Assembly: GCF_018524365.1 (NCBI RefSeq)
Contig: NZ_JAEKFT010000018.1
Location: 46,490-110,489, forward strand
Source: Denitromonas iodatirespirans
GTDB lineage: Bacteria; Pseudomonadota; Gammaproteobacteria; Burkholderiales; Rhodocyclaceae
DNA: 64,000 nt
Direction of reading: 5' to 3'
Shown one piece after another: positions 54,587 to 63,942 of the stretch. The notes under the pieces are model-generated. The model was not told the DNA's origin and made no database searches. It was given only the letters and a program-made list of their open reading frames with translations. The stretch's first letter is position 1. Each line of letters opens with the position of its first letter. Made by a program: the position numbers and the translations under genes.

Positions 54587-55249
54587 TCAGCGCAGGCTGA
54601 TCACCGGCCAGCCATGGAGCCGGGCATGCTCGCGCAGGGTGTCGTCCGGATCGACCGCCACCGGCGCGCTCACCCGGGCCAGCAGCGGCAGGTCGTTGTG
54701 CGAATCGCTGTAGAACCAGGTTTTGTCGAAGCTGCCCAGGTACAGGCCGAGCGATTCGAGCCAGGCCTCGACCCGCTCGATCTTGCCGCCCTTGAAGGCC
54801 GGCATGCCGCGCGGCTTGCCGGTGAAGGCGCCGTGCTCCTGCGCCGGGATGGTGGCGACCAGATGCGGAATGTCGAAGGCGTGGGCGATCGGCCCGGTGA
54901 CGAAACTGTTGGTGGCGGTGACCACGGCCATCAGCGCACCCTCGGCGCGGTGCTGGTCGACCAGCGCACGGGCCTTGGCGGTGATCATCGGGCGGATCGC
55001 CACATCCATGAACTCGGTGTGCCAGGCGTCGAGCTGGGCGCGGTCATGGCGGGCCAGCGGGGCCAGCTGGAAATCGAGGAACTCGAAGATATCGAGGGTG
55101 CCGGCCTTGTATTGCTCGTAGAAGCGCACGTTTTTCGCTTCGTACACTTCGCGGTCGAGCACGCCCTTGCCGATCAGGAATTCGGCCCAGGCGAAGTCGG
55201 AATCGCCGGCCAGCAAGGTGTTGTCGAGGTCGAACAGGACGAGATCCAT
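54587..55249 (-). CDS. HAD-IB family phosphatase (SerB-like)
   Basis: 220 residues with HAD motif I LFDLDNTLLAGDSD, motif II VVTATNSFVT, Lys in GKPRGMPAFKGGK and motif III FYSDSHNDLPLL. The helical cap and length fit the HAD-IB group related to phosphoserine phosphatase; in beta/gammaproteobacteria this branch may act on histidinol phosphate or other small substrates. ATG 55249 follows hda by 20 bp. Confidence 0.88.
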   Translation of the reverse strand: MDLVLFDLDNTLLAGDSDFAWAEFLIGKGVLDREVYEAKNVRFYEQYKAGTLDIFEFLDFQLAPLARHDRAQLDAWHTEFMDVAIRPMITAKARALVDQHRAEGALMAVVTATNSFVTGPIAHAFDIPHLVATIPAQEHGAFTGKPRGMPAFKGGKIERVEAWLESLGLYLGSFDKTWFYSDSHNDLPLLARVSAPVAVDPDDTLREHARLHGWPVISLR

Positions 55250-55269
55250 GGTGGGTTCCGTGAGTCGAA

Positions 55270-55932
55270 TCAAATGACCAGCCCGGCCAGCATCATTTCA
55301 CGCAGCAGGGGCAGGGTGATGGCGCGCTTGCGCTCGAAGGAGGCGCGGTCGAGCGCCTCGAGGGTGGCCAGCAGGCTGGGCATGTCGCGTCGGCCGTGGC
55401 GCATCAGGTAGCTGACCACCTCGCCGTCGAGACGCAGGCCGCGTTGGATGGCCAGGGTGCTGAGGATGGCCGAGCGCGCGGTGTCGGTGAGCGGCTGGAT
55501 CTCGAAGCCCAGGCACTGGCCGATGCGGGTGCGCAGGTCTTCGCGCAGCGTGAGGCCCATCGGCGGGGCGTCGCCGGCCAGCAGCAGGGTCTGGCCGTTG
55601 GTGCGGGCGCGGTTGAAGGCATTGAACAGGGCGACGGCGGCCGTGTCGTCGAGCCGGTGCACATCGTCCACCGCCAGCAGCGCCGGCGTGTCGGGCAGCG
55701 GCTCGGCCACCTCGGCCGCGCTCAGGTAGCGGGCGTCGGCGGCCTGCGCACAGGTGGCGCGCAGCAGATGGCTGCGCCCGGCGGCGGGGGCGCCCCACAA
55801 ATACAGGTGACCCATGCCGCGGCCCTCGGCGGTGGCGCGCAGGGCGGCGATCAGCGCGGCGTTGTCGCCGGCGAAGTAGTTGTCGAGCGTGGGCGGAGCG
55901 TCGAGCCGGATGTCGAGGGCCAGCTGCTTCAT
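55270..55932 (-). CDS. hda: Hda, DnaA regulatory inactivator
   Basis: 220 residues of the DnaA-like AAA+ fold without the DNA-binding domain: N-terminal clamp-binding QLALDI, LDNYFAGDN, P-loop region GAPAAGRSHLLRA, Walker B LLAVDDVHRL. In E. coli Hda with the sliding clamp triggers DnaA-ATP hydrolysis. ATG 55932 overlaps the permease stop (ATGA). Confidence 0.94.
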   Translation of the reverse strand: MKQLALDIRLDAPPTLDNYFAGDNAALIAALRATAEGRGMGHLYLWGAPAAGRSHLLRATCAQAADARYLSAAEVAEPLPDTPALLAVDDVHRLDDTAAVALFNAFNRARTNGQTLLLAGDAPPMGLTLREDLRTRIGQCLGFEIQPLTDTARSAILSTLAIQRGLRLDGEVVSYLMRHGRRDMPSLLATLEALDRASFERKRAITLPLLREMMLAGLVI

Positions 55933-57020
55933 GCCGAGCGATCCTCCGGCGGGGTGTCGCCCAGATACACATGGCTGGCGAAGTAGGCGCTGCGCAACTC
56001 GCGCAGGCCGACCAGCAAGGCGGCGCTGGCCGGCAGCGCCACCAGCACACCGACGAAACCGAACAGCTCGCCGAAGGCCATCAGGGCGAAGATCACCGCC
56101 AGCGGATGCAGGCCGATGCGCTCGCCCACGAGATAGGGGGTGAGGATGAAGCTCTCGACCAGCTGGCCGATGGCATACACGATGGCCACGCCGATGATCG
56201 GCGGCCAGCCGGCGTTTTGCAGCAGGGCCGAGAGCAGGGCCAGGATCAGCCCGCTGGTGAAACCGACGAAGGGTACGAACACCAGCAGTCCGGTGATCAC
56301 GCCGACCGGCAGCGCGAAGCGCAGCCCCGCCAGCCACAGGCCGATACTGTAGAACACCGCCAGCAGCAGCATCACCGACAGCTGGCCGCGCAGGAACTCG
56401 GACATCACCTCGTCGATGTCGCCGAGGATGCGCATGCTGCGCGCGAGCATCGGGCGCGGGATGATGGCGCGGATGCCGCTGATGATGTGCGGCCACTCCT
56501 GCAGCAGGTAGAACATCACCATCGGGATCAGCAGCACCGTGGCGAAGAAGCCGATGACCGCCATGCCGCCGGTGGTGGCCCTTTTCAGCAGGCCGGGCAG
56601 CAGATCCTGCGCCGAACTCCAGTTCTCGGCGACCCACTGGCGCACCGAGGCGGCGTCCAGTTGCAGCGTGATGTCGAACTGCTCTTTGAGGAGCGGCAGC
56701 ACGCGCTGGTTGAGCATGTCGACCAGATCGGGCAGATGGGTGACCAGCGACACCGCCTCGCGATACACCATCGGCACCAGGATCAGCACCAGCAGCGACA
56801 GCAGCAGGCCTTGCAGCAGGATCACCAGCAACACCGCGGCGGCGCGTGGCAGGCGGCGTGCCACCAGCCAGTTGACCGCCGGATCGCTGATATAGGCCAG
56901 CACCGCGGCGATGGCGAACGGCGCCAGGATCGGCGACAGCAGCCACAGCAGCACGAGCAGGGCCAGGCCGACGCCGACCCAGGCGGCGGTTTGCATTTGG
57001 CGGGCGCGAAGCGATGTCAT
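55929..57020 (-). CDS. AI-2E family transporter (PerM-like)
   Basis: 363 residues, with seven or eight helices in the AI-2E layout: VGVGLALLVLLWLLSPILAP at the start, a long amphipathic periplasmic loop (about 95-165), LIPMVMFYLLQEWP and the C-terminal LVESFILTPYLVGERIGLHP signature. Function of this branch is unclear. Order purM-perM-hda is conserved in related bacteria; it is divergent from purM. Confidence 0.92.
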   Translation of the reverse strand: MTSLRARQMQTAAWVGVGLALLVLLWLLSPILAPFAIAAVLAYISDPAVNWLVARRLPRAAAVLLVILLQGLLLSLLVLILVPMVYREAVSLVTHLPDLVDMLNQRVLPLLKEQFDITLQLDAASVRQWVAENWSSAQDLLPGLLKRATTGGMAVIGFFATVLLIPMVMFYLLQEWPHIISGIRAIIPRPMLARSMRILGDIDEVMSEFLRGQLSVMLLLAVFYSIGLWLAGLRFALPVGVITGLLVFVPFVGFTSGLILALLSALLQNAGWPPIIGVAIVYAIGQLVESFILTPYLVGERIGLHPLAVIFALMAFGELFGFVGVLVALPASAALLVGLRELRSAYFASHVYLGDTPPEDRSA

Positions 57021-57154
57021 TCGTTGTAAAATGCGAGGTTTGGTGCGGGAGCCGGCCAGGCCGGCCGGCGAATTGCCCCGTACTGTAGTCGCAAGCGTGG
57101 GCGGGCTCAAGCGGGCCACCATGCCAGCGCCATCGATTCTGGAGAGGAAAGACC

Positions 57155-58189
57155 TTGACTGCCCTGACTTACCGCGACGCTGGCGTCGATATCGTGGCCG
57201 GCGATGCGCTGGTCGACCGCATCAAACCCATGGCCAAGCGCACCATGCGCCCCGAGGTGCTGGGCAGCATCGGCGGCTTCGGCGCCTTGTTCGAGCTCTC
57301 CGGCAAGTACAAGCAGCCGGTGCTGGTCTCCGGCACCGACGGCGTGGGCACCAAGCTCAAGCTGGCCTTCGAGCTGAACAAGCACGACACCGTCGGCCAG
57401 GATCTGGTCGCCATGAGCGTGAACGACATCCTGGTGCAGGGCGCCGAGCCGCTGTTCTTCCTCGACTACTTCGCCTGCGGCAAGCTCGATGTCGACACCG
57501 CCGCCGACGTGGTCAAGGGCATCGCCCACGGCTGCGAGCTGGCCGGCTGCGCCCTGATCGGCGGCGAGACCGCCGAGATGCCGGGCATGTACCCGGCCGG
57601 CGAATACGATCTGGCCGGCTTCGCTGTCGGCGCGGTCGAGAAGGCCGAGATCATCACCGGCGAGCGCATCGTCGATGGCGACACGGTGCTGGGTCTGGCC
57701 TCCAGCGGCGCGCACTCCAACGGCTACTCGCTGATCCGCAAGATCATCGAACTGACCAAACCGAACATGGACGCCGACTTCCACGGCCGGGCGCTGCGCG
57801 AGGTGGTGATGGAGCCGACCCGCATCTATGTCAAACCCCTGTTGGCGCTGATGCAGGCCAACCCCGGCATGGTCAAGGGCATGGCCCACATCACCGGTGG
57901 CGGTCTGCTCGAGAACGTGCCGCGCGTGCTGCCCGAAGGGCTCACCGCCGAGCTGCGCGCCGATGCCTGGCAGCTGCCGCCGCTGTTCCAGTGGCTGCAG
58001 GGCGCGGGCAACATCGAGGCCAACGAAATGTACCGCACCTTCAACTGCGGCATCGGCATGGTGGTGATCGTCGCGCGCGAGCATGCCGCCACCGCGGCCG
58101 AGCAGCTGCGCGCCGCGGGCGAAACGGTGTTCGAGCTCGGCCGCATCCGCGCCAGCGCGGCGGACGAAGCGCCGACGGTGGTGTGTTGA
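57155..58189 (+). CDS. purM: phosphoribosylformylglycinamidine cyclo-ligase
   Basis: 344 residues, full length for the AIR synthetase of purine synthesis. Motifs: [75 protein letters not shown] and [15 protein letters not shown]. The start is a TTG at 57155 behind GGAGAGG; no ATG is possible without losing conserved residues or extending far upstream. Confidence 0.96.
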   Translation: MTALTYRDAGVDIVAGDALVDRIKPMAKRTMRPEVLGSIGGFGALFELSGKYKQPVLVSGTDGVGTKLKLAFELNKHDTVGQDLVAMSVNDILVQGAEPLFFLDYFACGKLDVDTAADVVKGIAHGCELAGCALIGGETAEMPGMYPAGEYDLAGFAVGAVEKAEIITGERIVDGDTVLGLASSGAHSNGYSLIRKIIELTKPNMDADFHGRALREVVMEPTRIYVKPLLALMQANPGMVKGMAHITGGGLLENVPRVLPEGLTAELRADAWQLPPLFQWLQGAGNIEANEMYRTFNCGIGMVVIVAREHAATAAEQLRAAGETVFELGRIRASAADEAPTVVC

Positions 58190-58211
58190 TCGCCCTCTCC
58201 GTTTGTCGAGA

Positions 58212-58238
58212 AACCCCGGCTGGCCCGGGGTTTTCTTT
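58212..58238 (+). terminator. intrinsic terminator of purM
   Basis: Stem AACCCCGG / CCGGGGTT around CTGGC followed by TTCTTT, 23 bp after the purM stop. Confidence 0.9.
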
Positions 58239-58340
58239 GCACGCAGATGTCCTTCGGCGCGGCCGGCAACTTGGGGCGGGTGCCGTGGTCGGAGGGGAGG
58301 GTTGTCCTCGGCGGCTGGAGACGGAATCGGTGAGCGAAAC

Positions 58341-59387
58341 ATGCGCTGGATGAACAAAGTGATGCTGGTCGGCCTGCTGGCCGTGTGTGCTGCCGGACCG
58401 TTGGTGGCGCAAAACGGCGGCGCACAGCCGACGGCGGTCGAGGCCCATACCGTGACCCGCCTGAGCCTGGGCGACGAGGTCAGCGCGGTGGGTACCCTGC
58501 GTTCGGCCGAGTCGGTGATCCTGCGTCCGGAAACACCCGGGCGCATCGCCAAGATCGGGTTCGTCGAAGGCCGGCCGGTCAAGCGTGGCGAGGCGCTGAT
58601 CAGCCTGGATGCCGCGGTGCAGTCGGCCGAGCAGCAACAGGCACGCGCCTCGCTGGCGCTGGCCCGGGCCAACTTCCAGCGCACCGAAGATCTCTTCAAC
58701 AAACGCTTCGTCAGCCAGCGCGCCCTGGATGAAGCCCGTGCCGGGCTGCGCGTGGCCGAAGCTGCCGACCAGGTGGCCGCCGCGCGCCTGGCGCGCATGA
58801 CGGTGCGTGCGCCTTTCGACGGCATCGTCGGCATCCGCCAGGTGAGCATCGGCGACTATGTCAAGGAAGGCGCCGACCTGGTCAACATCGAGGCCATCGA
58901 TACGCTCAAGGTGGATTTCCGCCTGCCCGAGCGCCTCATCGCCAGTCTGCGCGTTGGTCAGAAGGTGACGCTGTGGGCCGATGCGCTGGCCGATGCGCAA
59001 TTCACCGCCACCGTGGCGGCGATCGACCCGCTGGTCGATGCCGAAGGGCGGGCGGTGCGCCTGCGCGCCACGCTCGACAACCGCGCCGGCCGGCTGCGGC
59101 CGGGCATGTTCGCCCGCGTGCGGCTGAGCCTGGGCGAGGTGCGCGAGGCGCTGGTGGTGCCCGAGCAGGCGCTGGTGCCGACCGCGGCCGGGCAGTTCGT
59201 GTACCGCGTGGTCGAGGGCAAGGCGGTGCAGACGCCGGTCAAGGTGGGGCAGCGGCAGGGCACCTCGGTGGAGATCACCGAGGGGCTGAGCGAAGGCGCC
59301 GAAGTGGTCACCGCCGGCCAGATCAAGCTGCGCGATGGGGCGCCGGTCAAGGTGGTGGCGCCGGTCGCGCCCGCCGCCGCGCGCTGA
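58341..59387 (+). CDS. RND efflux periplasmic adaptor
   Basis: 348 residues: signal peptide (MLVGLLAVCAAGPLVAQ), lipoyl-like halves around LRPETPGRIAKIGFVEGRPVK and MTVRAPFDGIVGIRQVSIGD, a short hairpin coiled coil, and C-terminal barrel (VVPEQALVPTAAGQFVYRV). It joins the pump to an outer-membrane channel. No tolC-like gene follows, so a shared channel is likely. Start ATG 58341; pump gene 12 bp after the stop. Confidence 0.93.
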   Translation: MRWMNKVMLVGLLAVCAAGPLVAQNGGAQPTAVEAHTVTRLSLGDEVSAVGTLRSAESVILRPETPGRIAKIGFVEGRPVKRGEALISLDAAVQSAEQQQARASLALARANFQRTEDLFNKRFVSQRALDEARAGLRVAEAADQVAAARLARMTVRAPFDGIVGIRQVSIGDYVKEGADLVNIEAIDTLKVDFRLPERLIASLRVGQKVTLWADALADAQFTATVAAIDPLVDAEGRAVRLRATLDNRAGRLRPGMFARVRLSLGEVREALVVPEQALVPTAAGQFVYRVVEGKAVQTPVKVGQRQGTSVEITEGLSEGAEVVTAGQIKLRDGAPVKVVAPVAPAAAR

Positions 59388-59399
59388 GGCGGGCGCCCG

Positions 59400-62300
59400 A
59401 TGATCCTCTCCGACATCTGCGTACGCCGGCCGGTGTTTGCCAGCGTGTTGTCGCTGGTGCTGATCCTGGTCGGCGTGGTGTCCTTCACCCGCCTGACGGT
59501 GCGTGAGTACCCGAAGATCGACGAGCCGGTGGTGACGGTCAGCACCCGTTACACCGGCGCCAGCCCGGCGATCATGGAATCCCAGGTCACCAAGCCGCTG
59601 GAAGATTCGCTGGCCGGCATCGAAGGCGTCGACGTGCTGACCTCGATCAGCCGCCAGGAGTCGAGCCAGATCTCGGTGCGCTTCCGCCTCGAGCGCGATC
59701 CCGACAGCGCCGCCGCCGACGTGCGCGACCGCGTCTCGCGAGTGCGCCGGCGCCTGCCGGACGATGTGGACGACCCAGTCATCTCCAAGGTCGAGGCCGA
59801 TGCCAGCCCGATCATCTACCTGGCCTTTTCATCCGACCGCCACTCGGCGCTGGATGTGACCGACGTGGCCGCCCGCATCGTCAAGCCGCGCCTGCAGACG
59901 CTGCCCGGCGCGGCCGACGTGCGCATCTTTGGCGACCGCGAGTACGCCATGCGCATCTGGCTCGACCGCGACCGCTTGGCCGCCTACGGGCTGACCGTGC
60001 AGGATGTCGAATCCGCCCTGCGGGCGCAGAACGTCGAGGTGCCGGCTGGCCTCATCGAAAGCCAGTCGCGCGAGTTCGCGGTGGTGGCACGCACCGACCT
60101 GAGCAACGTGAGCCAGTTCGAACAGGTGGTGGTGCGCGCGCCGATCGGTGCCGACGGCTACCCGGTGCGCCTGCGCGACGTGGGCCGTGTCGAGGTGGCG
60201 GCCGCCTCCGAGCGCACCTCGGCGCGCTTCAACGGCAAGCCGGCGGTGGCGCTGGGCCTCGTCAAACAGGCCACCGCCAACCCGCTCGATCTGTCCAAGG
60301 CGCTGCACGACGAGCTGCCGCGCATCTCCGAAGGCCTGCCCGATGGCATGACGGTGACCATCGCCAACGACTACACGGTGTTCATCGACCGCTCCATCAA
60401 GGCCGTGTTCAAGACCATCGGCGAAGCGGTGCTGCTGGTGGTGGCCATCATCTTCTTCTTCCTGCGTAACTGGCGCGCCACCCTGGTGCCGCTGGTGACG
60501 ATCCCTGTCTCGCTGGTCGGCGCGTTCTCGCTGATGCTGGCCTTCGATTTCTCGATCAACACGCTCACCCTGCTGGCCCTGGTGCTGGCCGTCGGCCTGG
60601 TGGTGGACGACGCCATCGTGGTGCTGGAGAACATCCACCGCCACCTCGAAATGGGCAAGAGCCGCTTCCAGGCCGCGCTCGACGGCGCCAAGGAGATCGG
60701 CTTCGCCATCGTCGCCATGACGCTCACCCTGGCCGCCGTGTACGCCCCCGTGGCCTTCATGACCGGGCGCACCGGCAAGCTGTTCATCGAGTTCGCCCTG
60801 ACCCTGGCCGGTGCGGTGATCGTCTCCGGCTTCGTCGCGCTGACCCTGTCGCCGATGATGTGCTCCAAGCTGCTCAAGCACGAAACCCGCCATGGCCGCG
60901 TCTACAACGCCATCGAAGCCATGCTGCAAGGCGTGACCGACGGCTACCGACGGGTGCTCGGGCTCGCCCTCAAGGCGCGCTGGCTGGTGCTGCTCGTCTT
61001 CGCGCTGGTGGTCGGCGCCTCGGCCTGGCTGCTCGACACCCTCAAGTCCGAACTGTCTCCGGTCGAAGACCGCGGCTTCGTCATCGGCGTGTTCAGCGGC
61101 CCCGAAGGCGCCACCATCGACTACATGGACCGCTACACCCGCCAGCTCGAAGCCCTGTACGCCGACACGCCCGACATCTCGCGCTACTTCGTCGTCTCCG
61201 GCAGCCCCACCGTCTCGCAAGGCATCTCCTTCGGAGGGCTGAAAGACTGGGACGAACGCGACACCCGCTCGCCGCAGATCGCCCGCAACCTGCTGCCCGG
61301 CTTCCAGGCCGTGCCCGGCATCCGCGCCTTCCCCGTCACACCGCCCTCGCTCGGCCAGAGCGCCCGCTCGCAGCCGGTCAACCTGGTCATCGTCACCTCC
61401 GCCAGCTACACCGAGCTGGCCGATGTCGCCGACCAGATGCTGCAGGAAATGGCCAAGGACCCACGCTTCATCGCCGCCGACATCGACCTCAAACTCACCA
61501 AGCCCGAGGTGGCGGTCAAGGTCGACCGTGACAAGGCGGCCGACCTGGGCGTATCGGTCGAGCAGATCGGCCGCACCCTCGAGACGCTGCTCGGCGGCCG
61601 CCAGATCACCCGCTTCAAGCGCGACGCCGAGCAATACGACGTGATCGTCCAGCTCGCCGCGGCCGAGCGCAGCATCCCCAACGACATCCGCGACCTCTAT
61701 GTGCGCAGCACCTCCGGCGAGATGATCCCGCTGGCCAGCCTGGTCAGCATCGACGAATCGGTCGCCCCGCGCGAACTCAACCACTTCGCCCAGCGCCGCG
61801 CCGTCACCATCACCGCCAACCTTGCCGACGACTTCGCCCTCGGCGAAGCGCTCACCGAGCTCGAAGCCATCGCCGGCCGCGTACTGCCGGCCGACTACGC
61901 CATCGACTACAACGGCCAGAGCCGCGAATTCAAGATCAGCTCCGGCGGCCTGCTGCTCACCTTCATCCTCGCCGTGGTGTTCATCTACCTGGTGCTCGCC
62001 GCGCAGTTCGAAAGCTTCCGCGACCCCTTCACCATCATGCTCACCGTCCCGCTGTCCATGACCGGCGCGCTCGCCGCGCTGTGGATGACCGGCGGCACGC
62101 TCAACGTCTACAGCCAGATCGGCCTGGTCACGCTGATCGGCCTCATCACCCGCCACGGCATCCTCATCGTCGAATTCGCCAACCAGCTACGCGAACGCGG
62201 CGAATCGCTGATCGCCGCCATCACCGACGCCACCGTCCTGCGCCTGCGGCCGATCCTCATGACCACCGGCGCAACGATTCTGGGCGCCATTCCGCTGGCG

Positions 62301-62474
62301 CTGGCGACCGGCGCGGGGGCCGAGAGTCGGCAGCAGATTGGGTGGGTGATTGTCGGGGGGCTCGCGTTCGGCACGCTGCTGACGCTGTTCGTGGTGCCGG
62401 TCGTGTATACGCTGATCGCGCCGCGGATTCGGACGGCGGCCGGGGCGGCCGGGCCGGCGGCGGCCGAATCGTAG
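59400..62474 (+). CDS. RND efflux pump permease (HAE1 type)
   Basis: 1024 residues, the usual size. Twelve membrane helices in two halves; the proton relay Asp pair lies in LAVGLVVDDAIVVLENI. N-terminal VRRPVFASVLSLVLILVGVV and the porter-domain REYPKIDEPVVTVSTRYTGA are typical. Substrate unknown: multidrug, solvent or metabolite. The gene ends at an imperfect palindrome that may also terminate transcription. Confidence 0.95.
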   Translation: MILSDICVRRPVFASVLSLVLILVGVVSFTRLTVREYPKIDEPVVTVSTRYTGASPAIMESQVTKPLEDSLAGIEGVDVLTSISRQESSQISVRFRLERDPDSAAADVRDRVSRVRRRLPDDVDDPVISKVEADASPIIYLAFSSDRHSALDVTDVAARIVKPRLQTLPGAADVRIFGDREYAMRIWLDRDRLAAYGLTVQDVESALRAQNVEVPAGLIESQSREFAVVARTDLSNVSQFEQVVVRAPIGADGYPVRLRDVGRVEVAAASERTSARFNGKPAVALGLVKQATANPLDLSKALHDELPRISEGLPDGMTVTIANDYTVFIDRSIKAVFKTIGEAVLLVVAIIFFFLRNWRATLVPLVTIPVSLVGAFSLMLAFDFSINTLTLLALVLAVGLVVDDAIVVLENIHRHLEMGKSRFQAALDGAKEIGFAIVAMTLTLAAVYAPVAFMTGRTGKLFIEFALTLAGAVIVSGFVALTLSPMMCSKLLKHETRHGRVYNAIEAMLQGVTDGYRRVLGLALKARWLVLLVFALVVGASAWLLDTLKSELSPVEDRGFVIGVFSGPEGATIDYMDRYTRQLEALYADTPDISRYFVVSGSPTVSQGISFGGLKDWDERDTRSPQIARNLLPGFQAVPGIRAFPVTPPSLGQSARSQPVNLVIVTSASYTELADVADQMLQEMAKDPRFIAADIDLKLTKPEVAVKVDRDKAADLGVSVEQIGRTLETLLGGRQITRFKRDAEQYDVIVQLAAAERSIPNDIRDLYVRSTSGEMIPLASLVSIDESVAPRELNHFAQRRAVTITANLADDFALGEALTELEAIAGRVLPADYAIDYNGQSREFKISSGGLLLTFILAVVFIYLVLAAQFESFRDPFTIMLTVPLSMTGALAALWMTGGTLNVYSQIGLVTLIGLITRHGILIVEFANQLRERGESLIAAITDATVLRLRPILMTTGATILGAIPLALATGAGAESRQQIGWVIVGGLAFGTLLTLFVVPVVYTLIAPRIRTAAGAAGPAAAES

Positions 62475-62535
62475 GGCCGGTTTCAACCGGCCATCGGTGC
62501 CTCCAACGCCAATGGCGGGTTGAAACCCGCCCTAC
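62471..62535. repeat. paired-palindrome (BIME/REP-like) element
   Basis: Two inverted repeats, GGCCGG-TTTCAA-CCGGCC (62475-62492) and GGCGGGTTGAAACCCGCC (62514-62531), lie head to head, so the outer ends GTAGGGC(C/G)GGTTTCAACC also pair over 17 of 18 bases. This organisation resembles BIMEs. It follows the pump gene immediately. Confidence 0.75.
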
Positions 62536-62887
62536 GAAACTTCTCGGCGCGCCGCGTGGAGTTTCGGGTTTGTTGCCTTCGGTGACCTGTCGTTGGCCGG
62601 GTCTCGCCCCGGCGGGCGACTTACTTCTTTGTCACGCGACAAAGAAGTAAGCAAGAAAACGCGCCCCACTGTACCGCCGGCTGCGCCGGTCCCCTCTCTC
62701 CGCCCGCGCCCGGCGGGTCGTGTCGCAAACTCGCCCTGCGGGCTCAAACAGCGACACGACAATTCCCGCCGGTCACGGGCTCCGTTCGGCGGTACAGAAG
62801 GGGAAAGGGCGCGCGGGCTCGGCTTCGCCGTCGCCCGCTCAGGCAACACCGGACACGTTTCGTTGATGCTGTTGTTCGAGTCAAGCC
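62536..62887. other. intergenic region with a nested palindromic element, no gene
   Basis: Within it, a 14-bp perfect stem CTTACTTCTTTGTC / GACAAAGAAGTAAG surrounds ACGC (62620-62651). Next, GTACCGCCG (62671) pairs with CGGCGGTAC (62787) and encloses GTCGTGTCGC (62717) paired with GCGACACGAC (62751), whose loop holds GCCC-TGC-GGGC. Short frames here have no ribosome-binding site or coding character. Similar structured intergenic repeats occur in other beta- and gammaproteobacteria; function is unknown. Confidence 0.7.
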
Positions 62888-63793
62888 TTACGCAAGTCGT
62901 TGGCCGGCATCGGCCACCGCGTCATGAAAGTCGTTCTCGTGAATGATTAGTACGCGAACTCCAGATTTTCTGAGCTGGACCGCCTTCTCAACCTTGCGGC
63001 CATAGCATGCGTAAGCCCAGCAAGGGTTGCCATCAGCGCCGATGACTAGATACTTAATGCCCTTGGTTACGTTGGGTGCAAATGTGCCGCCAAGGCGCTC
63101 AACAGTGGCTGCTAATTCGCTCCGCGTGTACCTTGAGGAGGCTCCGGTAAAGCAGAACGTCGAGGATGTGAACTCGATCTCCGGGCACACAGCACAAAGG
63201 CCGATGATGTTCGTGCCGTCAGAGACGATGGGCCTATTTATGGTTCTGTCGTCCATGATTGCAACGAACTCGGAGAAGAAGCTCTTGAGCAACGCATGTT
63301 CATGGTCGTCGATCTTTCTGTCATTCATGACGCCGACGATCAAGCTGTCGATTTCGTCATACGGCCAACAAGTTCTCAGATGCTCGTGATCCGTTAGCCA
63401 ACCCGAAAGGCCTTCTAACTCTGCCTCGGTAATTTGGCCATCTGAGACGATCCCGCCGAGTATGGCGTGTAGCCGTTGGAGGTCGGCCGTTGTTTCGTCG
63501 AAATATTCAGTTGAGCGAAGGCGTTCGCATAACCAGACTATGTCGTCATGCTCTTCTCGCGTGAGTACGCCGTCAGCTACCGCGGCCTGAACTACGGGGA
63601 CCAGTTCGTTGTAGGGATGCCTATCGCTTACATCCGCATGTTCCGATAGCCAGAGATTCAAAAACGCAATCTCTGATTGGTTGATAGCACAGTCAATGGT
63701 GATGCCTTCGACCAACCCGAGGAGTGAGTTAACAGACTTCTCAAGACGTGCTCGAGACGTAAAGTTTGCGTATCTGGAATGGTCAGGATGCAT
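62888..63793 (-). CDS. BRCT-domain protein with tandem TerB-like repeats
   Basis: 301 residues. Two repeats of about 65 residues (roughly 29-92 and 112-175) share a DGxIxxxExxxLxxWL pattern (AVADGVLTREEHDDIVWLCE; IVSDGQITEAELEGLSGWL) like tellurite-resistance TerB or EF-hand-type modules. The C-terminal BRCT domain (about 209-290) resembles that of NAD-dependent DNA ligase: STFCFTGASSRYTRSELAA, GGTFAPNVTKGIKYLVIG. A role in DNA repair, or defence given the mobile setting, is only inference. GGAGG precedes ATG 63793. GC is visibly lower than in the rest of the window, a sign of transfer. Confidence 0.82.
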   Translation of the reverse strand: MHPDHSRYANFTSRARLEKSVNSLLGLVEGITIDCAINQSEIAFLNLWLSEHADVSDRHPYNELVPVVQAAVADGVLTREEHDDIVWLCERLRSTEYFDETTADLQRLHAILGGIVSDGQITEAELEGLSGWLTDHEHLRTCWPYDEIDSLIVGVMNDRKIDDHEHALLKSFFSEFVAIMDDRTINRPIVSDGTNIIGLCAVCPEIEFTSSTFCFTGASSRYTRSELAATVERLGGTFAPNVTKGIKYLVIGADGNPCWAYACYGRKVEKAVQLRKSGVRVLIIHENDFHDAVADAGQRLA

Positions 63794-63942
63794 TGAACCT
63801 CCGAACGAGGGGGCAGACTAAGAGCGATCTTAGGGTATGTGTGCTGACGACTGGCTACCCTACCAGACTGGTAGTGAGCTTCCCCCGAAATTTCGTCTGC
63901 CAAGGGTGACATAAAATCGACGTCACTTTTGGAAGGCAAGAA

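Noticed and set aside
59829..62156. Open frame of about 775 codons opposite the RND pump
   Set aside because: Mirror-image artefact of GC-rich codon bias; the plus strand encodes a full RND permease.
62536..62887. Small coding frames on both strands in the structured repeat
   Set aside because: They follow palindromes, have no ribosome-binding site and no recognisable product.
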